From: Micromonospora tarapacensis
GTDB lineage: Bacteria; Actinomycetota; Actinomycetes; Mycobacteriales; Micromonosporaceae
DNA: 64,000 nucleotides
Reading direction: 5' to 3'
Assembly: GCF_019697375.1 (NCBI RefSeq)
Contig: NZ_JAHCDI010000004.1
Location: 3,955,324 to 4,019,323 of the forward strand
Shown in pieces: positions 53,097-62,180 of the stretch (positions are counted from its first letter, which is position 1; each line of letters starts with the position of its first letter). Under the pieces are notes generated by a model. The model was not told where the DNA came from and ran no database searches. It was given only the letters and a program-made list of their open reading frames with translations. Both the position numbers and the translations under genes were made by a program.

Positions 53097-53125
53097 CGAT
53101 TTCGCTCGTCACGACTTGTGTAAAG

Positions 53126-53377
53126 CTACAACATCCCACCAGCACGCAAAGAAAGCGCCACCACTGCAAGTAGGACGCCGACAGCAAGCGTCGAAACAGC
53201 AATGACAGTCGCGCGTCGAGTACGCTGTTTTATCAGAAACAATCGTACCACCAAAACCAGGCCAATCGGAATGATAACCCAAGGTCCATAGATTAGGAGA
53301 TAGAGATAAAAGAAGGTCCACAATAACATTGGAATATCATTGTTGCTGAAGACCGTGTCTGCAATATGTTCAATCAT
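53126..53377 (-). CDS. Small membrane protein
   Basis: This 83-residue protein has two hydrophobic segments (IPMLLWTFFYLYLLIYGPWV followed by IIPIGLVLVVRLFLI, and TVIAVSTLAVGVLLAVVALS) with a short basic loop KQRTRRA. Base composition is clearly more AT-rich than the chromosome to the left. Function unknown. It lies behind the terminator of the SGNH hydrolase gene. Confidence 0.6.
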   Translation of the reverse strand: MIEHIADTVFSNNDIPMLLWTFFYLYLLIYGPWVIIPIGLVLVVRLFLIKQRTRRATVIAVSTLAVGVLLAVVALSLRAGGML

Positions 53378-53409
53378 AATGCTCTATTTATAGCACATTT
53401 GGATACAAA

Positions 53410-53471
53410 TGAAGAGCCCCCGAGTCGACGCTGCGCGTAGCACAGTTTTCGACCCAGGGGCGTGCTCTTCA
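53410..53471 (-). terminator. Long hairpin terminator of the SGNH hydrolase gene
   Basis: TGAAGAGC (53410-53417) pairs with GCTCTTCA (53464-53471); inside, CCCC (53417-53420) and AGTCG are mirrored by CGAC and GGGG near 53450-53460. It follows the stop of the hydrolase gene (53491) on the minus strand. Confidence 0.7.
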
Positions 53472-53490
53472 GTCACTCAGTCAGGAACCG

Positions 53491-55722
53491 TTAGCTCTCC
53501 TCGATGGGGTACGGGTTCTCCAGCAGGTATTCGGTGATAACCTGACGGTATGCACCCTGGCCCTGTGGGTTTGGGTGCAGCGAGTCGTCGAGAGGCGTCA
53601 CGACCCCGTTGAAGTAGCTGCCATCCATACAGAGCTCGTGGCCCTTGAATGGCGAATCCGCCTCGCCGGGGTTGACGTACTCGAACCGCACACCCGCCCC
53701 AGCAACCTCATCCTGAATTACTTGGTTGAGATCACTGATGACGCCCCGCGCCGCCACCTTCTCGTCATACGTCAGGTAGAGGCAGTTGGGGAGGGTGTTG
53801 ACCGCGGGGTCCGGAATCATCTCCGGATAACCAACGACCAACACTCGTGTCTGCGGCCCGATACGAAGCCCCATGTTGTAGTACAGCGTGCTGAGTTCGG
53901 ATGCGAGATGGTTGTCGAGCCTGTCCCTCGCATACGTGTACTCGGTACTTGCTGTGCAATCGAGGCTTTCAACACACTTCTTCGCCAGCGGCGCGAACCC
54001 GATATTGTTCCCACCGATGGTGATGGTCACAACGTCGGGATCGTACTCGTCGATGGCGTCGATCTGTGGGTCTTCGCCAAAGCGCCCGTTCATTACGTGG
54101 GAGGTCTCGGAACCGCCGCACGCCACGAACGCCTTGAGGTCAAGACGCATACCCGGCAAGTTGTTCAACTGGCGCGAGTAGGCCACTGAGCTCCGGTAAC
54201 ACTGGTTTGTGGCAGTATCAGTGCCGGCTTCATACTGCGAAGCTCCCTGCCCTGAACTGAACGAGTCGCCCATGGCCACGTAGCTCAGCCAGGGCTCGTC
54301 GTGCTTGAGGATGGCACCGCGAGGGTAGTCCATCTCCAGGCCGGGGACAGTGAAGGCGTAGAGCTTGGTGGTGCTGGCGTCGCAGTAGTTGAGCGTCGTA
54401 CACTCCTTGGCTGCGACATACGCCGTGTCGTCGGCGATGAACACCGTCCCAAGACCGTCCGACCGGTAGCTCGGACCGCTCGTGTTGGTGTTGTCGCCCC
54501 GCAGCGTGAAACCGGTTCCGGCGATGGTTTCGCCAGTCCCCCCGCTCAGGAGCATGAAGCGGATCTCCGGGAACTTGTAGGTAGACCCGTTGATCTGCTT
54601 GATGACCGTTGCGTTGTGCTGCACCGCGACGTTGCCGTTGAGATCCACCGACGTAACCATGTTGCTGTACATCAGGTCGAGATCGGTATTGTTGAAGTCC
54701 GTCGTCCAGACCTGATTGCCCGCGACATCGAAGGCGATCACCTTGTGGACGACCGCATCACTCTCCGGTGGTTCGTATTCCATTTGCACGAGGACGCCGC
54801 CGGTCGGCAGCGGCCTCAGCTCGTGGATGTAGCTGCACTGACTGAAGGTCTCAGTCCAGGCAGCGCCGCTCGGATCGATCGCCGTGATACTTCCGACCGC
54901 GCTCCCCGGCCACTGGCAGCCAGTAGTGCTGACTGAGTTGGCGGCAGTGGCGACGAAAACTCGACCGGAGGTGGTCGCGTCGAACCAGTAGTCAGTCTCG
55001 CCGTAGAGCGTGTTCGCGTTCGGTGTGCTGATGGGAGTATCGGCGACACCGGTCAAGCTGACGTACTGCACACTGTCTGGCCACCGGACGACGAAACCGC
55101 CATCATGGACCGCCAGGCCGCCCCCGGAAAGGGAGCTGCCCCCGCTGAAGGAGGCATTGAGAACTACATTCGGCGAGGTGGTACCAGATTGCGGCTCTGC
55201 GGAGAGCCCGACCAGCTTGGCACCGCTGCACAAGCCGCTGCTGAGAAGAACGTAGACGTTGCCGTCAGGTCCGACTCGTGTTGCATGGGCGATGCCATAC
55301 GCGCCGCACGGGAGTGTGTACTCCCACACGAGGCTTCCATCCTTCCATGCCTGCATCAGATGCACGTAGCCGTTGTTGGTGCTGGCATAGGTGAAGATGG
55401 TACCGTCCCTGCCGACTGCGGTGTTCCACGTGCAGAACTCGGCGTACGGATTGGCGTACACACGAGTCTGCGTGACCGTGCCGTCAGCCGCGAAGGACTT
55501 GAACGCGTTCGTCCCGCTGCCGTTGGGGCACCCCACGGTGACACCGTTGGTGGTGTCGGTGAGCATGTGCCTTGCGCTGGGAATGTCGCTGATCGTCACC
55601 GGCGAGTAATTCGTCGGCGGGATCGGGTCGGCCTGAGCCGGTGTTGCTGGCCCGAGCACGAGCATGGGGACCGCCAGCAACGCTCCGAAGAGCGTCGCCA
55701 GCAGTTTGCTGCGTTGGCGCAT
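53491..55722 (-). CDS. Secreted SGNH-family hydrolase with large N-terminal domain
   Basis: This 743-residue exported protein has a signal peptide (MRQRSKLLATLFGALLAVPM..., cleavage after AQA). A large N-terminal domain of about 450 residues resembles a WD/PQQ-like beta-propeller (repeated aromatic turns such as VWEYTL, VWTTDFN). A C-terminal SGNH esterase follows: block I GDSFSSGQG, GGNNIGF (block III), and DDSLHPNPQGQGAYR with the catalytic Asp-His. It resembles SEST-like lipases/esterases. ATG 55722 is preferred over TTG 55767 because it gives a normal signal peptide with GTGAGG upstream. Likely an extracellular esterase acting on lipids or decorated polymers. It is the only exported enzyme in the island. 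Confidence 0.85.
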   Translation of the reverse strand: MRQRSKLLATLFGALLAVPMLVLGPATPAQADPIPPTNYSPVTISDIPSARHMLTDTTNGVTVGCPNGSGTNAFKSFAADGTVTQTRVYANPYAEFCTWNTAVGRDGTIFTYASTNNGYVHLMQAWKDGSLVWEYTLPCGAYGIAHATRVGPDGNVYVLLSSGLCSGAKLVGLSAEPQSGTTSPNVVLNASFSGGSSLSGGGLAVHDGGFVVRWPDSVQYVSLTGVADTPISTPNANTLYGETDYWFDATTSGRVFVATAANSVSTTGCQWPGSAVGSITAIDPSGAAWTETFSQCSYIHELRPLPTGGVLVQMEYEPPESDAVVHKVIAFDVAGNQVWTTDFNNTDLDLMYSNMVTSVDLNGNVAVQHNATVIKQINGSTYKFPEIRFMLLSGGTGETIAGTGFTLRGDNTNTSGPSYRSDGLGTVFIADDTAYVAAKECTTLNYCDASTTKLYAFTVPGLEMDYPRGAILKHDEPWLSYVAMGDSFSSGQGASQYEAGTDTATNQCYRSSVAYSRQLNNLPGMRLDLKAFVACGGSETSHVMNGRFGEDPQIDAIDEYDPDVVTITIGGNNIGFAPLAKKCVESLDCTASTEYTYARDRLDNHLASELSTLYYNMGLRIGPQTRVLVVGYPEMIPDPAVNTLPNCLYLTYDEKVAARGVISDLNQVIQDEVAGAGVRFEYVNPGEADSPFKGHELCMDGSYFNGVVTPLDDSLHPNPQGQGAYRQVITEYLLENPYPIEES

Positions 55723-55822
55723 CCGCGCCTCACATCCTCTCAAAAACTCTTCGATGGGAATGAACAAGGGCCGACCGGCGCTTACGCGCCCGCCGACCCT
55801 CAGGTGACTGAAAGAGCGATAC

Positions 55823-55852
55823 TATTTATGAACAGAATTAAGAATTAGTCAA
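55823..55852 (-). promoter_or_regulatory. Promoter of the SGNH hydrolase gene
   Basis: On the minus strand TTGACT (55847-55852) and TAAATA (55823-55828) are separated by 18 bp, about 100 bp before the start codon. The segment is AT-rich compared with its surroundings. Confidence 0.55.
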
Positions 55853-55957
55853 GCATGAACGTGATCGGAATTAGCCGGGAGGGTTACTAGACGGCCCATG
55901 TTATGATCAAACTGATGCAGCGGTCAAAGTTGGCAGACAATACGCAGGAGACCTCAC

Positions 55958-57249
55958 ATGCCCAATAATCGCGAGTGGGCTCTCATTATTGGCTCGGCGC
56001 GATCCTGGTCTTCTTGCTAGTCCGGAAAGATATGCGCTCTAGCCTGGGCGACATCCTGCGCGCACTGCTAAATCCGTCCGTCATCATCGCCCTGACAGCC
56101 TTCTTCGGCTACGTCGTGCTCGAAACATGGGTTGGCTCTTGGGCTGGATTGTGGAAAAGTGATCTGATCAAAGACACGATCATCTGGACAGTCGTCACAG
56201 GCTTGGCGCTGTTCTTCAAGTTCGATCAGGCATCAAAAGAGCACCGCTTCTTCCGCAGACGTATAGCGACCGCATTCGGAATCACCGTCTTCTTGGCATT
56301 CTTTGCCAACCTATTCGTTCTGAGCTTGGTCGCAGAGATTCTACTGCAACCGTTCCTGGCTATCCTTGCTGTCATTGCCGAGCGAGACGAGCGGCACAGG
56401 AGCGTCAAGAAGATCGCCGACACTGTCCTCGCGTTGATCGGCCTGTCGCTGCTCGCCTTCGCCATCCACCAGCTAGTCACCAATTGGGGGCAGGTCGATA
56501 AGCATCTCGTCGCACTCCAAATGATCTTGCCGATCTGGTTGACCATTGGGGTACTCCCACTTATTTACCTTCTCAGCCTCTACGCCAACTATGACTGGGC
56601 GTTCAGGGGAGTAAATTGGGCAGCCCAGGATCGGTGGGCGCGCCTGCGCGCAAAGGCCGCGCTGGTTTCGAAGTTCCATTTCCGAAGCCGAGAACTCCAT
56701 CGCTTTCCGTGGAACTGGGCGCAAACGTTGGCGAGCGCTGAAAGCTTCTCGGTCGCGCGGCGGGTTGTAGACGAGTTTCGGGCTTCCCGGCGACAGGCCG
56801 CGCAAGCAGTTGCTGATGAGCAGGAACGGCTCCGGCGCTACGCGGGCTCAGACGAAGTTGACGAAAATGGCCGCCGATTGGATCGTCGCGAGTTCAAGGG
56901 AACGACCGAGGCTCTTCGCTGGCTTGCGACTTGCCACATGGGTTGGTACCGCAACGAGGATCGAGGCGGCCGATACCGGGCAGACCTGCTAGAGGCTGTG
57001 CTTCAGAACGACTTCACAAGGCAAGGCCTACCTCAAGACCACGGCATCACAATGCGGGTCGCCGAAGATGGGCAGGCTTGGTATGCGTGGCGACGTACCG
57101 TCACCGGCTGGTGCTTTGCCATCGGCGCAGCGGGCCAGCCATCTGATCAGTGGGAGTATGACGGACCAGAGCCGCCCCAGGGCTTCCCGGGTGACGACGG
57201 CCGGTGGGGAGACAACCCGTTCTCCAGGGAGACGAGTCGGAACTGGTGA
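55958..57249 (+). pseudogene. Membrane protein of unknown function with one-base frameshift near the start
   Basis: The main frame encodes about 424 residues with six hydrophobic helices in the first half (for example LGAILVFLLV, VIIALTAFFGYVVLETWVG, ITVFLAFFANLFVLSLVAEI) and a soluble second half (about 240-424) that includes an Arg-rich helical segment (SFSVARRVVDEFRASRRQAA). In this frame the first start would be GTG 55975, inside the first helix region. The other frame offers ATG 55958 after AGGAGACC, reading MPNNREWALII. The two join if one T is added at ATTATTGG, giving IIWLGAIL. So a one-base deletion, real or technical, is likely. Function not known. Confidence 0.65.
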
Positions 57250-57270
57250 GTTGTACAACACCGAGCGGGC

Positions 57271-58902
57271 TTATTCGTCGTCCTTGGCAGGCTCGCGCTG
57301 GTGACTAAACGAGCCGAGTAGGACTAGCATCGCCGTAGCTTCGACTAGCAACCCAGAAATAGCGTGTGACAATCCCTTCCCCTCAAGGTCGAAGTGCTGA
57401 GCAGCACGCTGGTAGTCCCGGCCCTTGACATGAGCTGGCCCGCTCCGCAGGCCGTTAAGATTGCGCAGCAATGTTATGAACCGCTGCCGGTCTGGGAATC
57501 CGATAGCCTCAAGATACTTCTCAAACTTGGCAATTCCCTTTTCGTTCGGCCCGACCGTGATGTACTTGGCAACCTCACGCTCGTTCAAACGCTCAACGAG
57601 TAGCTTCGCAAGCGCCATCACCTGATCATCGAACTCTTTCTGATTCTCGCTGGCAGGCACGTGCAGCGTGCCCCAGTAGTGCTCGTCCTCAGGCTTGAGC
57701 GGCTTGAACAGATCCCATCCGTGCTTCTTGCGCCAACCATCTCGGAATCGCTCATAGTTCGCCTTGAACGAAAGCGCTGGTTCGTCGGTGTCAGCCCATT
57801 CACCCAGGATGCCCCGCCGGAACGCGACGTCGCTCACGCCGCCATCGGGGAGCACATTAAAGCTCTTCCAGTAAAGCTGCTCTTTGTGCGACAACTTCCC
57901 GAGATCGCCCAAGTAGACGATCACATAATCCCGGTGGCTGTTGTCCAACCGCAGGCTCCAGTAACCGCCACAGTAAACATGCCCGTCTTCGACACGGTAC
58001 TTCGCCGGATCGTTGTAGTACTTCGCCATCACCGACTTACGAAAGAAGACAGGCGTCAGGTAGTGCGGCGATCCCGGGTTCTTGCCAAAGTAGTTGGCGA
58101 GCTGCTCTTCGTCACTGGTGTAGTGCACCTCGTTGCCATCGTCGTCGACGCCAATAATGAAGTCCTCGTATTGCTGATTCTCTCGGCCCCAGCCCATCGA
58201 AGGGCGATAGTTCTCAGTGCCCTTGATTACCTTCTTGCCGATGATCCGTGCGAACGTCTTGCGGCTGGGATTTGTGACGCCTTCCCACGGGGCGACCCAC
58301 CGTGAGTATCGGTAGTCGCTCTCTTGCCTTTTCTCGTCCTGTTTCTCCATACCGAGTTCACCCAGCGACTTCTCGCTCCAGCGGTCAAACTCGAAGAACA
58401 GCAGCATGTGCATACCGCGGGCTGCCAGATAGTCCTTGAGGTACTTTGCACGCACCTGGACTCTCTTAGGTGTCGTGCGGACGACTTCGACATCGTCGCC
58501 GTTATCGTCCAGTGCGATGAAGACGCCTGCGCGTCGGTCTTCGTAAAGATTGTGGAAGTGCCTGAACTCCTCGGACAGCTCCTTGTACGACGGCTTCAGG
58601 CCGTGGAAATCCCGATCGATAATGAACGGCTCAACGCCGTCGTCATCGCCGAACCGATAGTACCGATGGGTTCCGTCCGGGTAGAAGGAGAAGCCAGGCA
58701 TCCCGTGCCCGATGAGCAAATCCCACGAGGTGTTTTCGAGGCATCGTGACACAGCATCGGGAGCGACGAGCGCGCAGTAGTAGCCGATCTTCTGCCGATC
58801 ACTCTCTGTGTATTCATACACGGTTATCCAGCCCTCGGACCCGAGGCGGGTTGCGACATACTCCTGAAGGTCGTCGAACTGAAGGAAAGGCTGGTCATTC
58901 AT
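57271..58902 (-). CDS. Large hypothetical protein with C-terminal HEPN-like motif
   Basis: This 543-residue soluble protein matches no family I can name. The first 440 residues are mixed alpha/beta and rich in Asp, Glu, Lys and aromatic residues. The last hundred are helical and contain LNGLRSGPAHVKGRDY, where R486-x4-H491 has the R-x4-6-H form of HEPN RNases, followed by a helix and LEGKGLSHAISGLLVEATAM. HEPN domains are frequent effectors of toxin-antitoxin and abortive-infection systems. The gene is AT-richer than the chromosome, monocistronic, and converges with the membrane protein gene (22-bp gap). A defence role is inference. Confidence 0.7.
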   Translation of the reverse strand: MNDQPFLQFDDLQEYVATRLGSEGWITVYEYTESDRQKIGYYCALVAPDAVSRCLENTSWDLLIGHGMPGFSFYPDGTHRYYRFGDDDGVEPFIIDRDFHGLKPSYKELSEEFRHFHNLYEDRRAGVFIALDDNGDDVEVVRTTPKRVQVRAKYLKDYLAARGMHMLLFFEFDRWSEKSLGELGMEKQDEKRQESDYRYSRWVAPWEGVTNPSRKTFARIIGKKVIKGTENYRPSMGWGRENQQYEDFIIGVDDDGNEVHYTSDEEQLANYFGKNPGSPHYLTPVFFRKSVMAKYYNDPAKYRVEDGHVYCGGYWSLRLDNSHRDYVIVYLGDLGKLSHKEQLYWKSFNVLPDGGVSDVAFRRGILGEWADTDEPALSFKANYERFRDGWRKKHGWDLFKPLKPEDEHYWGTLHVPASENQKEFDDQVMALAKLLVERLNEREVAKYITVGPNEKGIAKFEKYLEAIGFPDRQRFITLLRNLNGLRSGPAHVKGRDYQRAAQHFDLEGKGLSHAISGLLVEATAMLVLLGSFSHQREPAKDDE

Positions 58903-59273
58903 ACTATTAGCTATTCTATCCTGACGACTCTTTGGGGCAAAGTGGGAAATAAACGGGCAAGCTCACCTGCAACTGTGGCGAACACCCGTCCTGAACATAC
59001 TGCACCCGCCCGGGTCACGAGCGGCGTCCAGCGCTGCCACCTGACGTCGCTGCCGCGCCGCTCTCACGTGTGTCAATGGCTCCGAACAGCCCACTCCGCC
59101 GCACCGACACTCCATGTAGCCAACCAGGCAGGCTCCGCGTGCCCGCTCGGTGGGCCACATAGTGATCCTGGATGATCTTGCTCCCTTGCTCGTCCGCCCC
59201 GTTGACGCGGGCGCGCCCGCCCGTCATGATGTGCGTACAAGAAGATTTCTCCAAATTCGAGCAAGGAGAGGCT
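58903..59273 (+). promoter_or_regulatory. Intergenic region with a strong promoter at 59202-59230
   Basis: TTGACG (59202-59207), a 17-bp spacer and CATGAT (59225-59230) make a near-consensus promoter pointing right, 44 bp before the GTG of the next gene. The rest of the 370-bp region, divergent from the HEPN-like gene, holds no gene I can support. Confidence 0.65.
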
Positions 59274-59510
59274 GTGCGCGCAGAATTTCTTGGCAAGGAC
59301 CCCGAGTCCACCGAGGGCGACTCCCCGACACTGTTCGCCACCGACCGCACCGACCGCGTGACCTACATCGCTCAGGGCTGGAAGGTCACTGACCCGCAGG
59401 TGCTGGCTGACGTCGGCCCGGTGCCCGAGCACGAGACCTTGATCGAGATCCCCGAGGACGTGCTCAAGTTATACGTCCGCCGCTACCAGCAGAAGGAGGG
59501 GGACAACTGA
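59274..59510 (+). CDS. Small protein preceding DUF6879
   Basis: This 78-residue protein starts at GTG 59274 (VRAEFLGKDPESTEGDSPTL), behind AAGGAGAG. It contains TLFATDRTDRVTYIAQGWKV and ends VRRYQQKEGDN. Homologous-looking small proteins sit before DUF6879 and Scr1-type genes in other actinobacteria. The stop codon overlaps the CTG start of the DUF6879 gene (CTGA). It may be a partner or antitoxin-like element; unknown. Confidence 0.78.
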   Translation: MRAEFLGKDPESTEGDSPTLFATDRTDRVTYIAQGWKVTDPQVLADVGPVPEHETLIEIPEDVLKLYVRRYQQKEGDN

Positions 59511-60049
59511 CGCTCATCGAGCCTGGTCCTGACTTCGCTCGGCTCTTCCGTACGTTCGAGCACACGGCCTTCCGGCTGGAGACACGCGACCAGTACAACT
59601 CGCCGCGCGAGGCCGAAGCGTTCCGCCAGTTCGTCTCGGGTGAGCCGGACGCGTCGTACCACGAGAACTGGCTCAAGATGGTCAGGGAAGCGACGGCCGA
59701 GGGTCGGCTGTTCGCCCGCGTACGGGTGGTCAGCGTCCCGCTGACCGACTACAGCCGCTTCAGCATGTGGATCGCCGGGTACACGCGGGAGGCCGGGGAC
59801 GACATCCGCTACCTCACGCGCGAGCAGGCCGAGACACTCACCCTGCCGAAGCATGACTACTGGCTGTTCGACTCTCGCAAGCTGGTCATGATGCACTTCG
59901 GCGACGATGACCGGTTCGTCGGGGCTGAGGTCGTAGACGATCCAACGGCCATCGTTGAGCACAACTACTGGCGGGATGTTGCCCGGCATTACGCCATCTC
60001 AAGAGACGAGTTTGTCACCAGGCATGAACAGCAGGATCACGAGCGTTGA
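59507..60049 (+). CDS. DUF6879 protein with probable CTG start
   Basis: This 180-residue protein matches DUF6879, a family found with Scr1-type helix-turn-helix genes: FARLFRTFEHTAFRLETRDQY, AFRQFVSGEPDASYHENW, RFSMWIAGYTREAGDDIRYL. The conserved N terminus extends upstream of the first ATG/GTG in frame, back to CTG 59507, with AGGAGGG 7 bp before it. That CTG overlaps the preceding TGA by CTGA, parallel to the usual ATGA. It is presumed to act with the adjacent regulator in a toxin-antitoxin-like pair; which partner is toxic is not clear here. Confidence 0.82.
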   Translation: MTLIEPGPDFARLFRTFEHTAFRLETRDQYNSPREAEAFRQFVSGEPDASYHENWLKMVREATAEGRLFARVRVVSVPLTDYSRFSMWIAGYTREAGDDIRYLTREQAETLTLPKHDYWLFDSRKLVMMHFGDDDRFVGAEVVDDPTAIVEHNYWRDVARHYAISRDEFVTRHEQQDHER

Positions 60050-60905
60050 CGAAGCCCGCAACGCCCTGGGCAAACGACTCCGCGAACTCCGAACCCAAGC
60101 CAGGCTTTCGGGTAAAGAGCTCGCGGAGTCGTTGTCATGGCCGCCTTCCAAAATCTCCAAAATCGAGAATGGTCGGCAGACGCCTACAGATGACGACATC
60201 CGGGGTTGGACCCGAGCCACAAACAGCGAGAACGAAACTGAAGCGCTGCTTGCCGCGCTCCACACCCTAGAACTTCAGCACGCCGAGTGGAGTCGGCTAC
60301 TGAAGGCGGGTATGAAGTCGCATCAAGGCTCACTCGCCCAGCAGGACGAAAAGACCAAGCTGTACCGCGGCTTCGACAACACCGTCATACCGGGGCTCAT
60401 CCAGACACCCGACTACGCTCGCGCCCGGTTCGCCCAGGTCGTCATGGTTCATAAGGTGCCAAACGACATCAACGATGCCGTCCGAGCCCGGATGCAGCGT
60501 CAGGAGATGCTCTACCAGCCGGACAAGCGCTTCCACTTCATCCTGACCGAAGCTGCCCTCCGCTACCGGATCGTCCCCGTTGATGTGATGCTGGCGCAGC
60601 TCGACCGGCTAATAGCCCTCACTTCCATGCGAAATGTGCGCCTCGGGGTAATCGACTTCAAAACGCAGTACGTCACCGATCCGCGTCACGGCTTCTGGCT
60701 GCTGGACAATGATCTGGTACGGATCGAAACATACTCGGCCGAACTCAACCTGCGGCAGCCGCAGGAGATCGAGCTGTACGGCCGCATTTTCGAGCAGTTG
60801 GCCTCAGTTGCCAGCTATGGCGGATCGGCTCGGGCCATCATCACGCGGGTCATACAGGACCTGGCGGAAGAGGCTGCCGATCCTGCTCGCGATTTCGAAG
60901 TCTGA
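60024..60905 (+). CDS. Scr1-family helix-turn-helix protein
   Basis: This 293-residue protein has an XRE-type helix-turn-helix (residues about 15-65; LGKRLRELRTQARLSGKELAESLSWPPSKISKIENGRQTP) and the C-terminal Scr1/DUF5753 domain (VIPGLIQTPDYARARFAQVV, MQRQEMLYQPDKRFHFILTEAALRYRI). Streptomycete members partner small toxin-like proteins such as DUF397 or DUF6879 products. ATG 60024 lies 26 bp inside the DUF6879 gene. It is likely to regulate this operon and perhaps the radical SAM gene downstream; palindromic AT-rich motifs (TTTCTAGAAA, about 60920) sit just after it. Confidence 0.9.
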   Translation: MNSRITSVDEARNALGKRLRELRTQARLSGKELAESLSWPPSKISKIENGRQTPTDDDIRGWTRATNSENETEALLAALHTLELQHAEWSRLLKAGMKSHQGSLAQQDEKTKLYRGFDNTVIPGLIQTPDYARARFAQVVMVHKVPNDINDAVRARMQRQEMLYQPDKRFHFILTEAALRYRIVPVDVMLAQLDRLIALTSMRNVRLGVIDFKTQYVTDPRHGFWLLDNDLVRIETYSAELNLRQPQEIELYGRIFEQLASVASYGGSARAIITRVIQDLAEEAADPARDFEV

Positions 60906-60916
60906 TCCACGTTCGA

Positions 60917-61007
60917 CAATTTCTAGAAATACAGAGAAACTTTCTGGTCAGGCGCTTTCCTCGGCTCTACTCTGCGGGAACGGACGCGAATCACGTCCGT
61001 TCCTTTT
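60917..61007 (+). promoter_or_regulatory. Palindromic motifs plus attenuator-like hairpin before the radical SAM gene
   Basis: TTTCTAGAAA and AGAAACTTTCT (about 60917-60945) look like operator or promoter elements. They are followed by a perfect 10-bp hairpin, GGAACGGACG (60977-60986) with CGTCCGTTCC (60994-61003), and TTTT (61004-61007). An intrinsic terminator only 18 bp before a start codon suggests attenuation of the downstream operon. Confidence 0.65.
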
Positions 61008-61025
61008 CCAGAGTTGGGAGAGCAG

Positions 61026-62180
61026 GTGAGCACGTTCGTTCCGCTGCTCAGCAGAGAAGAGATCAGCCGACTACCGGAGCGCGCCCGCGAGGTTGTGGAA
61101 TATCGCAAGAGCGGCCTCAGCCTGAACCACCTCCAGGGTTGCCCGCTGGACTGCGCCTACTGCATCCGGCACACCTACGGCATCTGGGACCAGCGACAGC
61201 CGCGCGCCCTGATGACTGATGCCGAAGCCGTCGAGGAGCTGGTGAGTCATCGGTACTTCCAGCCGCACGTGACGCCCGTGCAGGTGTTCAACCGGGCTAC
61301 CGACCCGTTCCTGCCCAGCGTCCGCCCGCACACCCTCGCCGTGCTCGACCTCCTGGACGCTCGCGGGCTGACCAATCACGTCCTGGTCATCACCCGGCAC
61401 CAGATGAAGCCCGAGGACGTCGAGCGTCTGAACCAGCTCCGCCACCTGAAGGTGACGTTGCTGTTCACGTACTCCGGCATCGACAACAAGCAGATCGAGC
61501 CGTACCCCTCGCATGTGGCGGCCGAGTCGCTGAAGCTGATGAGCGCGCCCGAGGATCGCCAGTACCGGACCATCCTGTACTGGCGCCCGCTGGTGCCCGG
61601 CCTCAACGACAGCGACGAGCACCTTGACGCCGCCTACGAGCTGTCGCAGCACGCCGACGCCACGGTGTTCACCGGCCTGTTCTACCGCGATCAGATCGCC
61701 GAGTACTACAAGGCCAACGGCCTGCCCGAGCCCTACGAGGACACCGCCCGGCGCAAGATCGTTCCCGAGACCCTAGAGCGCCGCATACTCACGGCCTTCT
61801 CCGACTCGACCAGCCTGTTCCGCAAGACCTCGTGCGCCGTGGCTTACGCGCACGGGCTACCGGACTACAACGGTCACTACGGCGTCCGCGAACTGTGCGA
61901 CATCTGCCCGCTCAGTCAACTTGAGCTGTGCGCCAGCGCGCACCGCGTACCGTCATCCGACCGAATCCGGGAGGTCGCCGCGACGCTACCGGAGGCTCGT
62001 GGTCTGGTGGTCGTGGACATCACCGAGCGGGCGGCCGTGGTGTCCGGCCTGGAGACCGAGCAGCCGCGTTACTACCTGCAACACGCCCTCAGCTTCCAGG
62101 TGCATGACGAGCGGCACCCGCACCATGAGCGGCGGCACGGGCGCGCCGACATCGGATGGAAGGGCGAGCAAGATGGCTGA
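61026..62180 (+). CDS. Radical SAM protein of the spore photoproduct lyase type
   Basis: This 384-residue enzyme has the C-x3-C-x2-C cluster motif in GCPLDCAYCIRHTYG and the general layout of spore photoproduct lyase-like proteins (SLNHLQGCPLDCAYC, FNRATDPFLPSVRPHTLAVL, VITRHQMKPEDVERL). A C-terminal cysteine group (CDICPLSQLELC) may hold a second cluster. SP lyase repairs thymine dimers in DNA; the target of this group is not established. Start GTG 61026 follows GGGAGAGCA. It is the first gene after the attenuator-like hairpin and overlaps the exonuclease gene by 8 bp. Confidence 0.85.
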   Translation: MSTFVPLLSREEISRLPERAREVVEYRKSGLSLNHLQGCPLDCAYCIRHTYGIWDQRQPRALMTDAEAVEELVSHRYFQPHVTPVQVFNRATDPFLPSVRPHTLAVLDLLDARGLTNHVLVITRHQMKPEDVERLNQLRHLKVTLLFTYSGIDNKQIEPYPSHVAAESLKLMSAPEDRQYRTILYWRPLVPGLNDSDEHLDAAYELSQHADATVFTGLFYRDQIAEYYKANGLPEPYEDTARRKIVPETLERRILTAFSDSTSLFRKTSCAVAYAHGLPDYNGHYGVRELCDICPLSQLELCASAHRVPSSDRIREVAATLPEARGLVVVDITERAAVVSGLETEQPRYYLQHALSFQVHDERHPHHERRHGRADIGWKGEQDG

